This document shows, one piece after another, positions 38,437-47,028 of a stretch of 64,000 bases of DNA. The DNA is taken from the NCBI GenBank assembly GCA_019637155.1, contig JAHBWE010000021.1:62001-126000 (forward strand), written 5' to 3'. Positions within the stretch are counted from its first letter, which is position 1. Each line of letters begins with the position of its first letter. The DNA is from Labilithrix sp. (GTDB lineage: Bacteria; Myxococcota_A; Polyangia; Polyangiales; Polyangiaceae). The notes beneath the pieces are model-generated. The model was given only the letters and a program-made list of their open reading frames with translations, searched no databases and was not told the origin of the DNA. Both the position numbers and the translations under genes were made by a program.

Positions 38437-39578
38437 CCGGCCAGGAGCTGCTTCGCGATGACGATGCGCTGCACCTCGCTCGTGCCCTCGCCGATCTCGC
38501 AGATCTTCGCGTCGCGCAGGTGCCGCTCGACGTGGAACTCGCGCGTGTAGCCGTAGCCGCCGTGGATCTGGAGCGCCTTGTTGCACGCGCGCGACGACGC
38601 CTCGCTCGCGAAGAGCTTCGCCATCGAGGCCTCCTTCGTGAACGGCCGCTTCTGGTCCGCGAGCCACGCCGCGCGGTAGGTGAGGAGCGCCGCGGCGTCG
38701 AGCTCGGTCTTCATGTCGGCGAGCATCCACTGCACCGCCTGGAACTCGGCGATGGGCTTGTTGAACTGCTTGCGGTCCTTCGCGTACGAGACCGCCATGT
38801 CGAGGACGCCGTAGCCGAGGCCGAGCGCCATCGCCGCGATCGAGATGCGGCCGCGATCGAGGATCTTCATCGTGTCGGTGAAGCCTTGATCGACCTCGCC
38901 GATGCGCTGCTCGTCGGACACGACGACCTCGTCGAAGGTGAGCTCCACCGTGTCGCTCGAGCGGCAGCCGAGCTTCTCGAGGTGCTTCGACGCGGTGAAG
39001 CCCTTCGTCCCGTGCTCGACCACGAACGCGGTGATGCCCTTCTGCTTCGCGACGTCCGGGTTCGTGCGCGCGAGCACGACGCAGAAGCCGCCGACGCTGC
39101 CCTGCGTGATGAACATCTTCGTCCCGCTCAAGACCCAGTCGTTCCCCTCGCGCCGCGCGGTGGTGCGGAGGCCCGCGGAGTCGCTCCCGCTCCCCGGCTC
39201 CGTGAGCGCCCACGCCGCCAGCCACTCGCCCGTCGTCGCCTTCGACAGGTACTTCTTCTTCTGCGCCTCGTTCCCGAACGAGAGGATGTGCCCCGTGCCG
39301 AGCCCGTTGTGCGAGGCGACCGTGAGCGCGAGCGAGCCGTCCGCGCGCGCGATCTCCTCGACGCAGATCGCGTAGCTCGTCATGTCCATCCCGGAGCCGC
39401 CGTACTCCTCGGGGATGCGGATGCCGAGGAGCCCGAGCTCCGCGAGGCGCGGCACGATCTCCTTCGGGAAGCGCTCCTCTTCGTCCCACTTCCGCGCGTT
39501 CGGCAGGACCTCCTTCTGCGCGAAGTCGCGCACGGTCTTACGAAGGAGCTCGTGGTCTTCGGAATGGGAAAAGTCCAT
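38433..39578 (-). CDS. Acyl-CoA dehydrogenase
   Basis: 381 residues, standard length. The typical landmarks are present: WALTEPGSGSDSAGLRTTA (FAD/substrate region), KMFITQGSVGGFCVVLARTN, the RKQFNKPIAEFQAVQWMLAD stretch, and the C-terminal EIGEGTSEVQRIVIAKQLL carrying the catalytic Glu. Removes two hydrogens from acyl-CoA (fatty-acid or branched-chain amino-acid degradation), passing electrons to ETF; cytoplasmic. Substrate chain length cannot be told. Linked by a four-base overlap to the TlpA-like gene downstream. Confidence 0.95.
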   Translation of the reverse strand: MDFSHSEDHELLRKTVRDFAQKEVLPNARKWDEEERFPKEIVPRLAELGLLGIRIPEEYGGSGMDMTSYAICVEEIARADGSLALTVASHNGLGTGHILSFGNEAQKKKYLSKATTGEWLAAWALTEPGSGSDSAGLRTTARREGNDWVLSGTKMFITQGSVGGFCVVLARTNPDVAKQKGITAFVVEHGTKGFTASKHLEKLGCRSSDTVELTFDEVVVSDEQRIGEVDQGFTDTMKILDRGRISIAAMALGLGYGVLDMAVSYAKDRKQFNKPIAEFQAVQWMLADMKTELDAAALLTYRAAWLADQKRPFTKEASMAKLFASEASSRACNKALQIHGGYGYTREFHVERHLRDAKICEIGEGTSEVQRIVIAKQLLAG

Positions 39579-39614
39579 GACGGACCAGGCATTTAGGAGC
39601 CCCGGCGACCGGCG

Positions 39615-40706
39615 TCAACGCACCTGCGTGCAGGCCCGCTCCGGCGCCGGAAGCCCCGCCGCCGGGAGGCAGTGATACCGCGTCGGGCAGCGGTCCCCGG
39701 ACCCGCACGGCCGCGAGCAATAACTGCGCGCGTCGTCGGTGAGGCAGATGCCCGCCGCGCAGTCCGCGCCGGACGTGCACGGCCCGCCGATGTCGCTCGC
39801 CGGCTTCGATTTGCTCCCTCGCTTCGCCGCCTTCAAGGCGGGGTTCTTCGCGCCGGCGTCGGTGCGCTCCTCGAGGTCGATCTCCCCGACGCGCGCGAAC
39901 GCCTCCTCCATCAGCCACGCGTAGGTGTCGACGCGCGTGTAGATGTTGTGCACGTCCTCGCCTTCGCAGTCCGGGCCGCCGCGCGAGACGACGCCGATGA
40001 TCTCGCCCGTGTCCTCGTCGACGGCGGGCCCGCCCGAGTCGCCGAGGCACGTCGCCTCCCCGACCGTGAACTCCGCCGTCGTCACGTCGAGCACCGGCAC
40101 GTGCTCGCGGAGGAGCTTCTTCCCGCGGTCCTCTCCGTTCGGTCCGCCGAAGCCCACCGCGCGGATCCGATCGCCGGCCGCGGGCCCGCGCGCGCGCAGC
40201 GGCGCCGCCTTCGCGACGACGACGGGCTCGTCGAGGACGAGCACGGCGATGTCCGCCTCGCACAGCGTCACGCCGCCGGGCGAGACGATCGCGATCCCGC
40301 GCGCGAGCGGCCGCGCCGCGCCGATGTCCTCACCGACCAGCACCGCGAGATCGCGCGGATCGCGATCGGAGTAGACCTGCACGCCGGGCGCGGGACACTC
40401 CACGACCTTCGCCGTCTTGCTCACGCAGTGCCGCGCGGTGAGCACGAGCCGCGGCGAGATCAGCGTGCCGGAGCAGAGCCCGCTCTCGCCGATCCGAAGC
40501 GCGACGACCGACGGATCGCGCCCGCGCGAGGGCACCCCGCGCAAGAGCTCGACGCGATCCGCGACGACGCCCGGCCCCGCGTCGGCCGGCGCGTTCTCCA
40601 TCACCCGCTCGATCGCCGACTCGCGCTCCGCCGCCGGCGAGCACGCCAACCCGACCACCGCGACCACCGCGACAACAAGAAACCCAAGACGACGACGAAG
40701 ACCCAT
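39615..40706 (-). CDS. Trypsin-like serine protease, lipoprotein
   Basis: 363 residues. The ATG at 40706 has GGAGGTGG just upstream. Lipobox GLAC (Cys 22). The catalytic triad is visible: His in TARHC (93), Asp in CEADIAVLVLD (142) and Ser in CLGDSGGP (214). Cys pairs fit the S1 family. The C-terminal ~100 residues hold a Cys-rich segment (GPCTSGADCAAGICLTDD, YCSRPCGSGDRC) found in many myxobacterial secreted proteins. Exported, probably cell-surface; cleavage preference unknown. Confidence 0.9.
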   Translation of the reverse strand: MGLRRRLGFLVVAVVAVVGLACSPAAERESAIERVMENAPADAGPGVVADRVELLRGVPSRGRDPSVVALRIGESGLCSGTLISPRLVLTARHCVSKTAKVVECPAPGVQVYSDRDPRDLAVLVGEDIGAARPLARGIAIVSPGGVTLCEADIAVLVLDEPVVVAKAAPLRARGPAAGDRIRAVGFGGPNGEDRGKKLLREHVPVLDVTTAEFTVGEATCLGDSGGPAVDEDTGEIIGVVSRGGPDCEGEDVHNIYTRVDTYAWLMEEAFARVGEIDLEERTDAGAKNPALKAAKRGSKSKPASDIGGPCTSGADCAAGICLTDDARSYCSRPCGSGDRCPTRYHCLPAAGLPAPERACTQVR

Positions 40707-40786
40707 GACCACCTCCGCCCGCGCCCAAAGCACTCACCGCGCCAACGTCCGCGCCACGGAATCACGCCCCTTTTCGGCGCCAGAGC

Positions 40787-40800
40787 CTGGCCCGGGCCAG
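40787..40800. other. 14-bp perfect palindrome ctggcccgggccag
   Basis: Lies between the divergent protease (start 40706) and Uma2-type gene (start 40835). Further ggccag units follow at 40805, 40810 and 40816. It could be an operator for either gene or a small repeat cluster; no promoter boxes were clear. Confidence 0.45.
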
Positions 40801-40834
40801 AACGGGCCAGGCCAGGGGCCAGGGAAAGGCTACG

Positions 40835-41413
40835 TTGAAGGACGTGAGCACGGCGCGCCGCCTCCACTACGACTACTCCGAGTACCTGAGGGCGCTCGAG
40901 ATGAGCGAGCTTCGGCTCGAGTATCGGGAGGGGACCATCTATGCCATGGCGGGAGGCACGCCGGCGCATGCCGAGCTCAGCGCGGCGATGATCGGACAGC
41001 TCTACGCTCGCCTTCCGAAGGGATGTCGCGTGGCCACGTCGGACATGAAGGTCCGCGTCGAGGCGACCGAGCTCAGCACCTTCCCCGACGGGGTCGTCGT
41101 ATGCGGCGAGCGCGAGGTCGCGCTCATCGATCCCAACGCGATCACGAACCCGATGCTCCTCGTCGAGGTCACGAACAAGTCCACGGAGGACTACGATCGA
41201 GGCGACAAGCTGAGTCAGTACAAACAGCTCGACTCACTCGCTTCGGTGGTGTTCGTTTCCCACCGCTCGCGGAGGCTCACGCTGGTGGAGCGCACGAGCG
41301 CAGGGTGGAGCGAACGTGACTTTCGCGGAGGCGAGGTGATGAAGGTCCTCCGTCCCGCGATCGAAATCGCGGTCGACGACCTCTACGACGGCATCGCGCT
41401 CGATCCCCAGTAA
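40835..41413 (+). CDS. Uma2-family (DUF820) putative endonuclease-fold protein
   Basis: 192 residues from a TTG at 40835 with AAAGG five bases ahead; a GTG at 40844 is also possible. The family pattern is present: YSEYLRALE, LEYREGTIYAMAGGTPAHA, then the PD-(D/E)xK-like core with FPDGVVVCG and LLVEVTNKST, followed by DRGDKLSQYKQL. Uma2 proteins have a restriction-nuclease fold and are abundant in cyanobacteria and myxobacteria; their role is unknown. No mobile partner is near. The final part SLASVVFVSHRSRRLTLVER matches family length and order. Confidence 0.85.
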   Translation: MKDVSTARRLHYDYSEYLRALEMSELRLEYREGTIYAMAGGTPAHAELSAAMIGQLYARLPKGCRVATSDMKVRVEATELSTFPDGVVVCGEREVALIDPNAITNPMLLVEVTNKSTEDYDRGDKLSQYKQLDSLASVVFVSHRSRRLTLVERTSAGWSERDFRGGEVMKVLRPAIEIAVDDLYDGIALDPQ

Positions 41414-41414
41414 G

Positions 41415-42107
41415 TCAGAACCCGCGGTCGACCGGCTCGAGGTTGATCCTCACCTCGCGCGTCTGGTTGGGGGCGACGTTCACGGAGTAGGAGCGCTTCA
41501 CGCCGTTGGCGCGGGCTTCGATGCGGTGTGGGCCCACGGGCACCGGCACGCCGACCAGGTTGCCTGGTGAGAGCGGCGCGCCGTTGTCCGTGATCCAGTC
41601 GCAGCGTGGTGTGCAAAGAACCGTGATCGCGCCCATCTCCGGCTTCGGCGGGGCCTCGGCGCTCGCGGAGGGCGGCGGCGCCGCGGAAGGCGCCGGCTCC
41701 GCCGACGGCGTGGTCGCCGCCGCGACGGGGACGACCGAGGCCGCCGGCGGCGCGACCGACGCGGACGCCGACGCCGACGCGATCGGCGCCGGCTCGGAGC
41801 GGCGCGTGACGAGGTTCAGCGCGAGGAGCACGACGAGCGCGACGCCGAGCATCAGCCCAGCGCCGGCGGCCGCGGCCTTGATGGTGGAGAGCTCGCCGCC
41901 CGCGCCCACCGCCGCGCGCTTCTTCCGCCGCGACGGCAGTCCCGCGACGGTCGGGAGGTCCACGGTGGTGATCGCGTCGTCGATGCCGAGCGAGCGGAGC
42001 TTCTCGCTGAGCTGCTCCTCCGCCTCCGTCAGCGCGTCGAGCTCGGTCCGCAGTTTCGCGATCGCCGCGCGCATCGCCGCCACGCGTTGCATCACCTCGC
42101 CGTCCAT
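41415..42107 (-). CDS. Membrane protein with coiled coil and C-terminal PEGA domain
   Basis: 230 residues. An N-terminal coiled coil (~5-45; AAIAKLRTELDALTEAEEQL), a basic stretch, one transmembrane helix (~75-100), a long Ala/Pro/Ser linker and a C-terminal PEGA-like domain (CDWITDNGAPLSPGNLVGVP, then VGPHRIEARANGVKRSYSV). PEGA domains are small beta-sandwich surface modules common in myxobacteria. The helix would place coiled coil inside and PEGA outside. Divergent from the Asp-rich gene. Confidence 0.75.
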   Translation of the reverse strand: MDGEVMQRVAAMRAAIAKLRTELDALTEAEEQLSEKLRSLGIDDAITTVDLPTVAGLPSRRKKRAAVGAGGELSTIKAAAAGAGLMLGVALVVLLALNLVTRRSEPAPIASASASASVAPPAASVVPVAAATTPSAEPAPSAAPPPSASAEAPPKPEMGAITVLCTPRCDWITDNGAPLSPGNLVGVPVPVGPHRIEARANGVKRSYSVNVAPNQTREVRINLEPVDRGF

Positions 42108-42260
42108 GGAGGCGGAGCCTAGCGCGAGTCCGCGCCTGTGACCGCCGGTTCTCGGCTGCTTTGCGGAGCGATGGATTCACAGCCGAGGCACGGTCCCCGA
42201 CATTTCGGCATTTCTCGCGGATCGGCGGCAAGTACGTCGATTGCAAGAGTCCCCTCGTCG

Positions 42261-42992
42261 ATGCGGTTGGCGGTCGTTGCGGCTCTCGTGTGTCTCTGTC
42301 TGTCCGCCTCCCAGAATGCCGCCGCCGCCCCGCATCGACACCCTGACGAGATCGCGGACGCCGGAGCCGACGCCGAGCCCGAACCCGAGCCCGAGCTCGC
42401 CGATGCAGGCGCGGACGCCGACATCGACGCCGCCCCGCCGCCGGCCCCGATCGTCGTGACCCCCGGCCACCGGCCGACGACGGAGCCCGAGCCGGAGCCC
42501 GCGCCCGCGCCGCCGCCGAAGCCGATGCCGCTCCCCTACACCTCGAGCCCGGCGTCCAACGACACCGTCTACTACTACGAAGGCGAGAGCTGCAGCGGAA
42601 GCGGCGGAGGCGGCGGCTACTACGACGACGGCTACAGCGACGACAGCTGCAGCGGCTCCGCCACGAGCTACGACGACGACGATCCCTACGTCTCGTCGGG
42701 CGACGACGACGACGACGACGACGATGACGACGACAGCAGCGGGAGCTGGCTCGGCGACGATGACGACGACGACGACGGAAGCATCGACATCGAGTGGGGC
42801 GACGACGACGATGACGACTCCGAGTCGTTCAAGCGCCGGCTCGACCAGCGCGAGCTCCAGAAGAAGCTGGAGCTCGAGAAGCGGCAGCTCAAGCCGCTGA
42901 CGCAACGCCGCCCGGCGAGCCCCGTGTCGCGGCTCGTGCTCCTCGGCGTCCTCGTCGCATTCCCGCTCCGGCGCCGCTTCCGTTCGCTCTAG
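42261..42992 (+). CDS. Secreted Asp-rich repeat protein with C-terminal sorting-like tail
   Basis: 243 residues from the ATG at 42261. Signal peptide (LAVVAALVCLCLSASQNAAAA), a Pro/Glu/Asp/Ala linker, Ser/Gly/Tyr-rich text with two isolated Cys, then several long runs of Asp (coded by gac repeats from 42702) interrupted by Ser/Gly. A charged helix (RRLDQRELQKKLELEKRQL) and a hydrophobic segment plus Arg cluster (SRLVLLGVLVAFPLRRRFRS) close it. The ending resembles sorting tails of the hydrophobic-helix-plus-Arg type. The acidic tracts suggest calcium or mineral binding. No family recognised. Confidence 0.65.
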   Translation: MRLAVVAALVCLCLSASQNAAAAPHRHPDEIADAGADAEPEPEPELADAGADADIDAAPPPAPIVVTPGHRPTTEPEPEPAPAPPPKPMPLPYTSSPASNDTVYYYEGESCSGSGGGGGYYDDGYSDDSCSGSATSYDDDDPYVSSGDDDDDDDDDDDSSGSWLGDDDDDDDGSIDIEWGDDDDDDSESFKRRLDQRELQKKLELEKRQLKPLTQRRPASPVSRLVLLGVLVAFPLRRRFRSL

Positions 42993-43001
42993 TCTGGCGG
43001 C

Positions 43002-43760
43002 ATGCATGTCGTCGTGACGGGAGCGTCGAGCGGAATCGGTGAGGCGATCGCGCGCGAGTACCTCGCGCGTGGAGCGAAGGTCACCCTCGTCGCGCGGAGG
43101 AAGGGCCACCTCGAGAAGATCGCGACCGCGGGCGCGGATCGCTCCCACGTCGTCAGCGCGGACCTCTCCGATCCCGACGCGGCGTGGGCCTGGCTCGACG
43201 ACGCGGAGCGCGCGCTCGGTCCGATCGACGTGCTCGTGAACAACGCCGGCGTCCAGATCGTGAAGCGCGTCGTCGACACCGACTGGGCGGAGGCGGAGCG
43301 CATGATGCGCCTCGACCTCCTCGTCCCGCTGCGCCTCACCACCCTCGTGCTCCGCCGCATGATCCCGCGACGCTCCGGCGCGATCGTCGACATCGCGTCG
43401 CTCGCCGCGCTCGCCCCGACGCCGGGCATGTTCTTCTACAACGCGGCGAAGGCCGGCCTCGCCGCCGCGTCGGAGGGGCTCCGCGCCGAGGTGAAGCCGC
43501 ACGGCATCCACGTCGTCACGGTGTACCCGGGCCCGGTCACGAGCGAGCTCGAGGCCGCGGCGCGCGCGGCGTACGAGGACCGCGTCACCGCGCGCAACGT
43601 GCCGACCGGATCGCCCGAGGTGCTCGCGCGCATGATCGCGGACGCGGTCGCGAAGAAGCGCCCGCGCGTCGTGTACCCGCGCCTCTACGGCGCCACGCGC
43701 CACTTCCCGAACGCCACCCGCTGGGCGCTGGACGCCCTGACCCCGCCGCTCAAGAGCTGA
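43002..43760 (+). CDS. Short-chain dehydrogenase/reductase (SDR)
   Basis: 252 residues. Cofactor-binding TGASSGIGEAIA at the start, NNAG (~81-84), catalytic Ser in DIASLAA, and YNAAK (Tyr-xxx-Lys). ARRKGH after the second strand suggests NADP. The C-terminal part VVYPRLYGATRHFPNATRW is typical of the SDR group that includes enzymes acting on lipids or steroids. Substrate unknown; cytoplasmic. Begins 9 bp after the Asp-rich gene and is convergent with the cyclase. Confidence 0.92.
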   Translation: MHVVVTGASSGIGEAIAREYLARGAKVTLVARRKGHLEKIATAGADRSHVVSADLSDPDAAWAWLDDAERALGPIDVLVNNAGVQIVKRVVDTDWAEAERMMRLDLLVPLRLTTLVLRRMIPRRSGAIVDIASLAALAPTPGMFFYNAAKAGLAAASEGLRAEVKPHGIHVVTVYPGPVTSELEAAARAAYEDRVTARNVPTGSPEVLARMIADAVAKKRPRVVYPRLYGATRHFPNATRWALDALTPPLKS

Positions 43761-43766
43761 GCGCCC

Positions 43767-45131
43767 TCACCGGCGCGGGGTGACGCTTTGCAGCGGGAGC
43801 GACGCCGGGCGGTCGCCCTCCTCTTCGCGGCGGCCGAGGAGCAGGTACGTCTTCATCTCGCCCTTGCCCTTCACGCTGATCGTGCCGCGCTCCTCGTAGT
43901 CGAAGGCGTCCTTCGTCGCCTCGTAGGTCGCCTCGCTGACCTGGATCGCGCCCGGCACGCCGTGCGACTCCATCCTGCTCGCGGAGTTCACGGTGTCGCC
44001 CCAGACGTCGTAGATGAACTTCTTCTTCCCGATCACCCCCGCGATGACGGGCCCGCTGTGGACGCCGATGCGGATGCGGATCGGCTCGTCCGCCTTCGCC
44101 GCGAGCTCCGCGATCACGTCGCGCATGCGCAAGGCCATGTCGCAGACGGCCTCCGCGTGGTCCTTGCGCGGCGTCGGCACGCCGCCCGCGACCATGTACG
44201 CGTCGCCGATCGTCTTGATCTTCTCGAGGCCGAGCGCCTCCGCGACGTCGTCGAACTTCGAGAAGACCTCGTCGAGCCGCGTCACGATCGTCTTCGCGTC
44301 GAGGCGGCTCGACATCTCGGTGAAGCCGACGATGTCGCTGAAGAGGACGGTCACGCCCTCGAAGCGGTCGGCGATCGTCTGCTCCGGCGCCGTCTTCAGG
44401 CGCTCTGCGATGCGGCGCGGCAGCACGTTGAGGAGGAGCGACTCGCTCCGCATCCGCTCCGCCTCGAGCGCGATCATCTGGTCGCTGATGACGCGCTTCT
44501 GCAAGAACGCCATCCGGCTCTGCACCTCGAGCTGCCGCGCGGCGAGGACGCCGATCGTGCCGAGCGTCGTCAGCGCCATCACCCACGAGAACCGGTACGT
44601 GCCCGCCGAACGCGCGAGCGCCGCGTCGAGCGCGAGGTAGAGCACGATCGAGAGCGCGGTGTAGATCGCCTGCGTGCGCACGTTCATGCGCGCGAGGAAC
44701 GGCCCGAGCGTGACGAAGACGACCGCGTACGACGTGTAGATGAACGCCCCGCCCCCGTGCGCGATCGCGCCGATCCAGAGGACGACCGTGTTCACCGCGA
44801 GCCCGAAGACGAGCATCGCGGGCTGATGGCGCTCCGGCCTTCGGTTCCGGAAGAGGAAGAGGAGGATCAGCGCCGCGACGGGGCCGAAGAACGCGTAGCG
44901 GATCAGCCACGCTCGATCGCGCACCTCCGGCACGACGAGCGCGTCGTGCACCCCGTACGAGAGCATCGCCGCGGTCGCGATCGCGATGCTGAACCGCGTG
45001 TAGCGCCGGACCGTGAGCTCGAAGTGCTCCTTCTGGAACGCGCGCTCGAGGATCGGATCCGCGAGCATGCCGCTCGTCCGCGAGAGCTTCGGCAGCTCCG
45101 TCACCCCCGGCGGAAACGACTCACGCAGCAC
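43767..45131 (-). CDS. Membrane class III adenylate cyclase
   Basis: 454 residues from a GTG. Six transmembrane helices (~45-205) lead through a coiled linker (LEAERMRSESLLLNVLPRRI) to the cyclase homology domain (~245-425). Metal-binding Asp in VLFSDIVGFTEMS, the base-selecting Lys in KIKTIGDAYM and the Asp in YDVWGDTVNSASRM fit ATP rather than GTP as substrate. All catalytic positions look present, so it should make cAMP. The six-helix anchor without CHASE or GAF domain resembles the integral-membrane cyclases of many myxobacteria. Confidence 0.92.
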   Translation of the reverse strand: MLRESFPPGVTELPKLSRTSGMLADPILERAFQKEHFELTVRRYTRFSIAIATAAMLSYGVHDALVVPEVRDRAWLIRYAFFGPVAALILLFLFRNRRPERHQPAMLVFGLAVNTVVLWIGAIAHGGGAFIYTSYAVVFVTLGPFLARMNVRTQAIYTALSIVLYLALDAALARSAGTYRFSWVMALTTLGTIGVLAARQLEVQSRMAFLQKRVISDQMIALEAERMRSESLLLNVLPRRIAERLKTAPEQTIADRFEGVTVLFSDIVGFTEMSSRLDAKTIVTRLDEVFSKFDDVAEALGLEKIKTIGDAYMVAGGVPTPRKDHAEAVCDMALRMRDVIAELAAKADEPIRIRIGVHSGPVIAGVIGKKKFIYDVWGDTVNSASRMESHGVPGAIQVSEATYEATKDAFDYEERGTISVKGKGEMKTYLLLGRREEEGDRPASLPLQSVTPRR

Positions 45132-45141
45132 CGTGCGTAGA

Positions 45142-45552
45142 TTACGCGCGCGCGACGATGTTCGTCTTCACCCAGTCGATGATCGACTCGAGGGTGGTGC
45201 CGGGCGTGAACACGCCCTTCACCCCTGCGGAGCGGAGCCGCTCGAGGTCACCCTCGGGGATGATGCCGCCGCCGAAGACGACGACGTCTTCCGCGCCCTT
45301 CGCCTTCAGCGCCTCGATGACGGCGGGGAACAGCGTGTTGTGCGCGCCGCTCATGATCGAGAGGCCGACGCCGTCGACGTCCTCCTGCACCGCCGCGTTC
45401 GCGATCATCTCCGGCGTCTGGTGGAGGCCGGTGTAGATCACCTCGAAGCCGGCGTCGCGCAGCGCGCGGGCGACGACCTTCGCGCCGCGATCGTGGCCGT
45501 CGAGCCCAGGCTTCGCGACGAGGATGCGGACCTTGCGCGTCTCGGTGGACAT
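45142..45552 (-). CDS. Cobalamin-binding domain protein (methylmalonyl-CoA mutase C-terminal type)
   Basis: 136 residues, a free-standing B12 domain. VLVAKPGLDGHDRGAKVVAR carries the DxHxxG motif (the His coordinates cobalt), with SIMSGAH and VFGGGIIPEGD following. This is the small-subunit architecture that pairs with a separate mutase large subunit (not in the window) in methylmalonyl-, isobutyryl- or ethylmalonyl-CoA mutases. The start overlaps the stop of the CapA-like gene by one base (TAATG), an unexpected pairing. The stop is 10 bp before the cyclase GTG. Confidence 0.93.
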   Translation of the reverse strand: MSTETRKVRILVAKPGLDGHDRGAKVVARALRDAGFEVIYTGLHQTPEMIANAAVQEDVDGVGLSIMSGAHNTLFPAVIEALKAKGAEDVVVFGGGIIPEGDLERLRSAGVKGVFTPGTTLESIIDWVKTNIVARA

Positions 45553-46856
45553 TACCGGCGTCTTATCGTCCGCCGCGCCCGTGCTGTCAAATCGGGGTTG
45601 CTCCGCGCGAGGCTCGTCCCGCAGCGCGGCGCCGGCTCACCTCCGCGCTCGCGCCAGCACGGATCGGAGAAGAGCGCGACCGGCCCCTCGTCGTCCTGCG
45701 CGAGCTGCTCGAGGATCGCGGCGTCGGCGGCGGGGTCGACGAGCCGCGTTGCGATCGTCGGCACGCTCTTCCTGTCGTCGGCGTGCGAGTTCTCGGTCCA
45801 GGTGAGGTGGAAGCCCCAATCGAGCCGCGGCGCCGCGCCGGAGAGGTCGAACGTCAGGTCCGCGATGACGCCGAGCCGCGTCCACCCGTTCACGCAGACG
45901 AGGCGCCGGTTCTCGCGCAGCACGGGGAACATCGACGGCTTCCACGACTCGCCCTGGTTCGAGACGAGGTTCCCGACCGACGCGAAGATCGGCACGTCGC
46001 GTCCGTCGCGTGCATGATGCACGAGCACGGGCGAGGCGACGTGCGGGTGATGGAGCACGACCGCGTCCGCGCCGGCGTCGGCCGCCCGCCGCGCGAGCGC
46101 GAGGACGCTCGGGGTCTGCGGCTTGTACTCCGCGCCGCCGTGGACGATCGCGATCGTCGCGTCGCACGCCGCGCGCGCCTGCGTGAGCGCCGTCACGAAG
46201 CGCGCCCTCCCCGCCGCGCTCTCGGGCGCCACCGCGAGCCGCACGCTCCGCGCGCACCCGCCCTCCGCGTTCACGAGCGTCGTCCACGCGATCGCGCACA
46301 CCTTCTTGCCGCCGCCCTCCGCGACGACGCGCGGCGCCCACGGATCGCCCTTCATGTCGCCGCCGAGCGTGACGAGCCCGGCCCCGGCGCTCGCGGCGAG
46401 CGTGGCCTCGACCCCTTCGTAGCTCAGGTCGCACGCGTGGTTGTTGGCGACGGAGACCGCGCGGATCCCGACCCCCGGCAGCGCCCCGAGCCACGAAGGC
46501 GGGGCGGCGTACGCGAGGCGAAACGCCTTCTTCTCGAGGTCCCCCGTCGCGGCCTCGTAGTTCGCGATCACGCCGTCCGCTTCCCCGAACAACGGCGCGA
46601 GCGGCGCGAGCGCGCCCCCGATCGCCTCGGCCGTCGCGAGGCTCGGCCGATGCGGGATCAAATCCCCGCCGACGAGCACCCGCAGCGGCGACGGCGCGGG
46701 CGGCGCGACCGGCTCGACCGGCGCGACGACCGCCGCGACGACCGGCGCGACCGCAACGACCGCCGCCGCCGGCGCGAGGTCGTTCTGCACCGGTTCCGCA
46801 CGGCGGCACCCAGCGAGGGCGAGAAGAACCACCGTGCATCGCGCCAGCCGCGGCAT
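45552..46856 (-). CDS. CapA-family (metallophosphatase-fold) lipoprotein
   Basis: 434 residues. Signal with lipobox LAGC (Cys 17), an Ala/Val/Pro low-complexity linker (~24-55), then the CapA fold: LVGGDLIP, DGVIANYEAATG, VSVANNHACDLS, VHGGAEYKPQTP, VVLHHPHVASPV and FASVGNLV mark the metal-binding loops. CapA proteins take part in poly-gamma-glutamate or capsule metabolism; the name reflects homology, and the enzyme may instead be a secreted phosphoesterase. The final Cys pair and Arg-rich end are not typical. Co-translated with the B12-domain gene. Confidence 0.88.
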   Translation of the reverse strand: MPRLARCTVVLLALAGCRRAEPVQNDLAPAAAVVAVAPVVAAVVAPVEPVAPPAPSPLRVLVGGDLIPHRPSLATAEAIGGALAPLAPLFGEADGVIANYEAATGDLEKKAFRLAYAAPPSWLGALPGVGIRAVSVANNHACDLSYEGVEATLAASAGAGLVTLGGDMKGDPWAPRVVAEGGGKKVCAIAWTTLVNAEGGCARSVRLAVAPESAAGRARFVTALTQARAACDATIAIVHGGAEYKPQTPSVLALARRAADAGADAVVLHHPHVASPVLVHHARDGRDVPIFASVGNLVSNQGESWKPSMFPVLRENRRLVCVNGWTRLGVIADLTFDLSGAAPRLDWGFHLTWTENSHADDRKSVPTIATRLVDPAADAAILEQLAQDDEGPVALFSDPCWRERGGEPAPRCGTSLARSNPDLTARARRTIRRR

Positions 46857-46911
46857 GTGGGCGAATCTCCCACCCTGCCACGCCGACGGGCAATTTCTCG
46901 GTTACGGGCAC

Positions 46912-47028
46912 TCCGGGGCTGAGCAGCGTGAGCCCGTCGCTCCGCGGAAAGTAGGACGCGCGCCGTCCTCGTCCGAGCCGCACGCGCCCCACGCCCACGA
47001 GCAACGCGAGCCCGAGCCAGCCGCGCAT
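46912..47028 (-). pseudogene. Frame-shifted mini-lipoprotein
   Basis: An ATG at 47028 overlaps the upstream stop (TGATG) and opens MRGWLGLALLVGVG. One base off, the sense continues as ACGSDEDGARPTFRGATG and SRCSAPECP with a TAA at 46912-46914. Joined, they read as a ~38-residue lipoprotein with a lipobox, a style seen in myxobacteria. Without the shift the open frame runs on through the CapA gene as shadow text. Either a real frameshift, a sequencing error, or chance; short length limits certainty. Confidence 0.35.
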
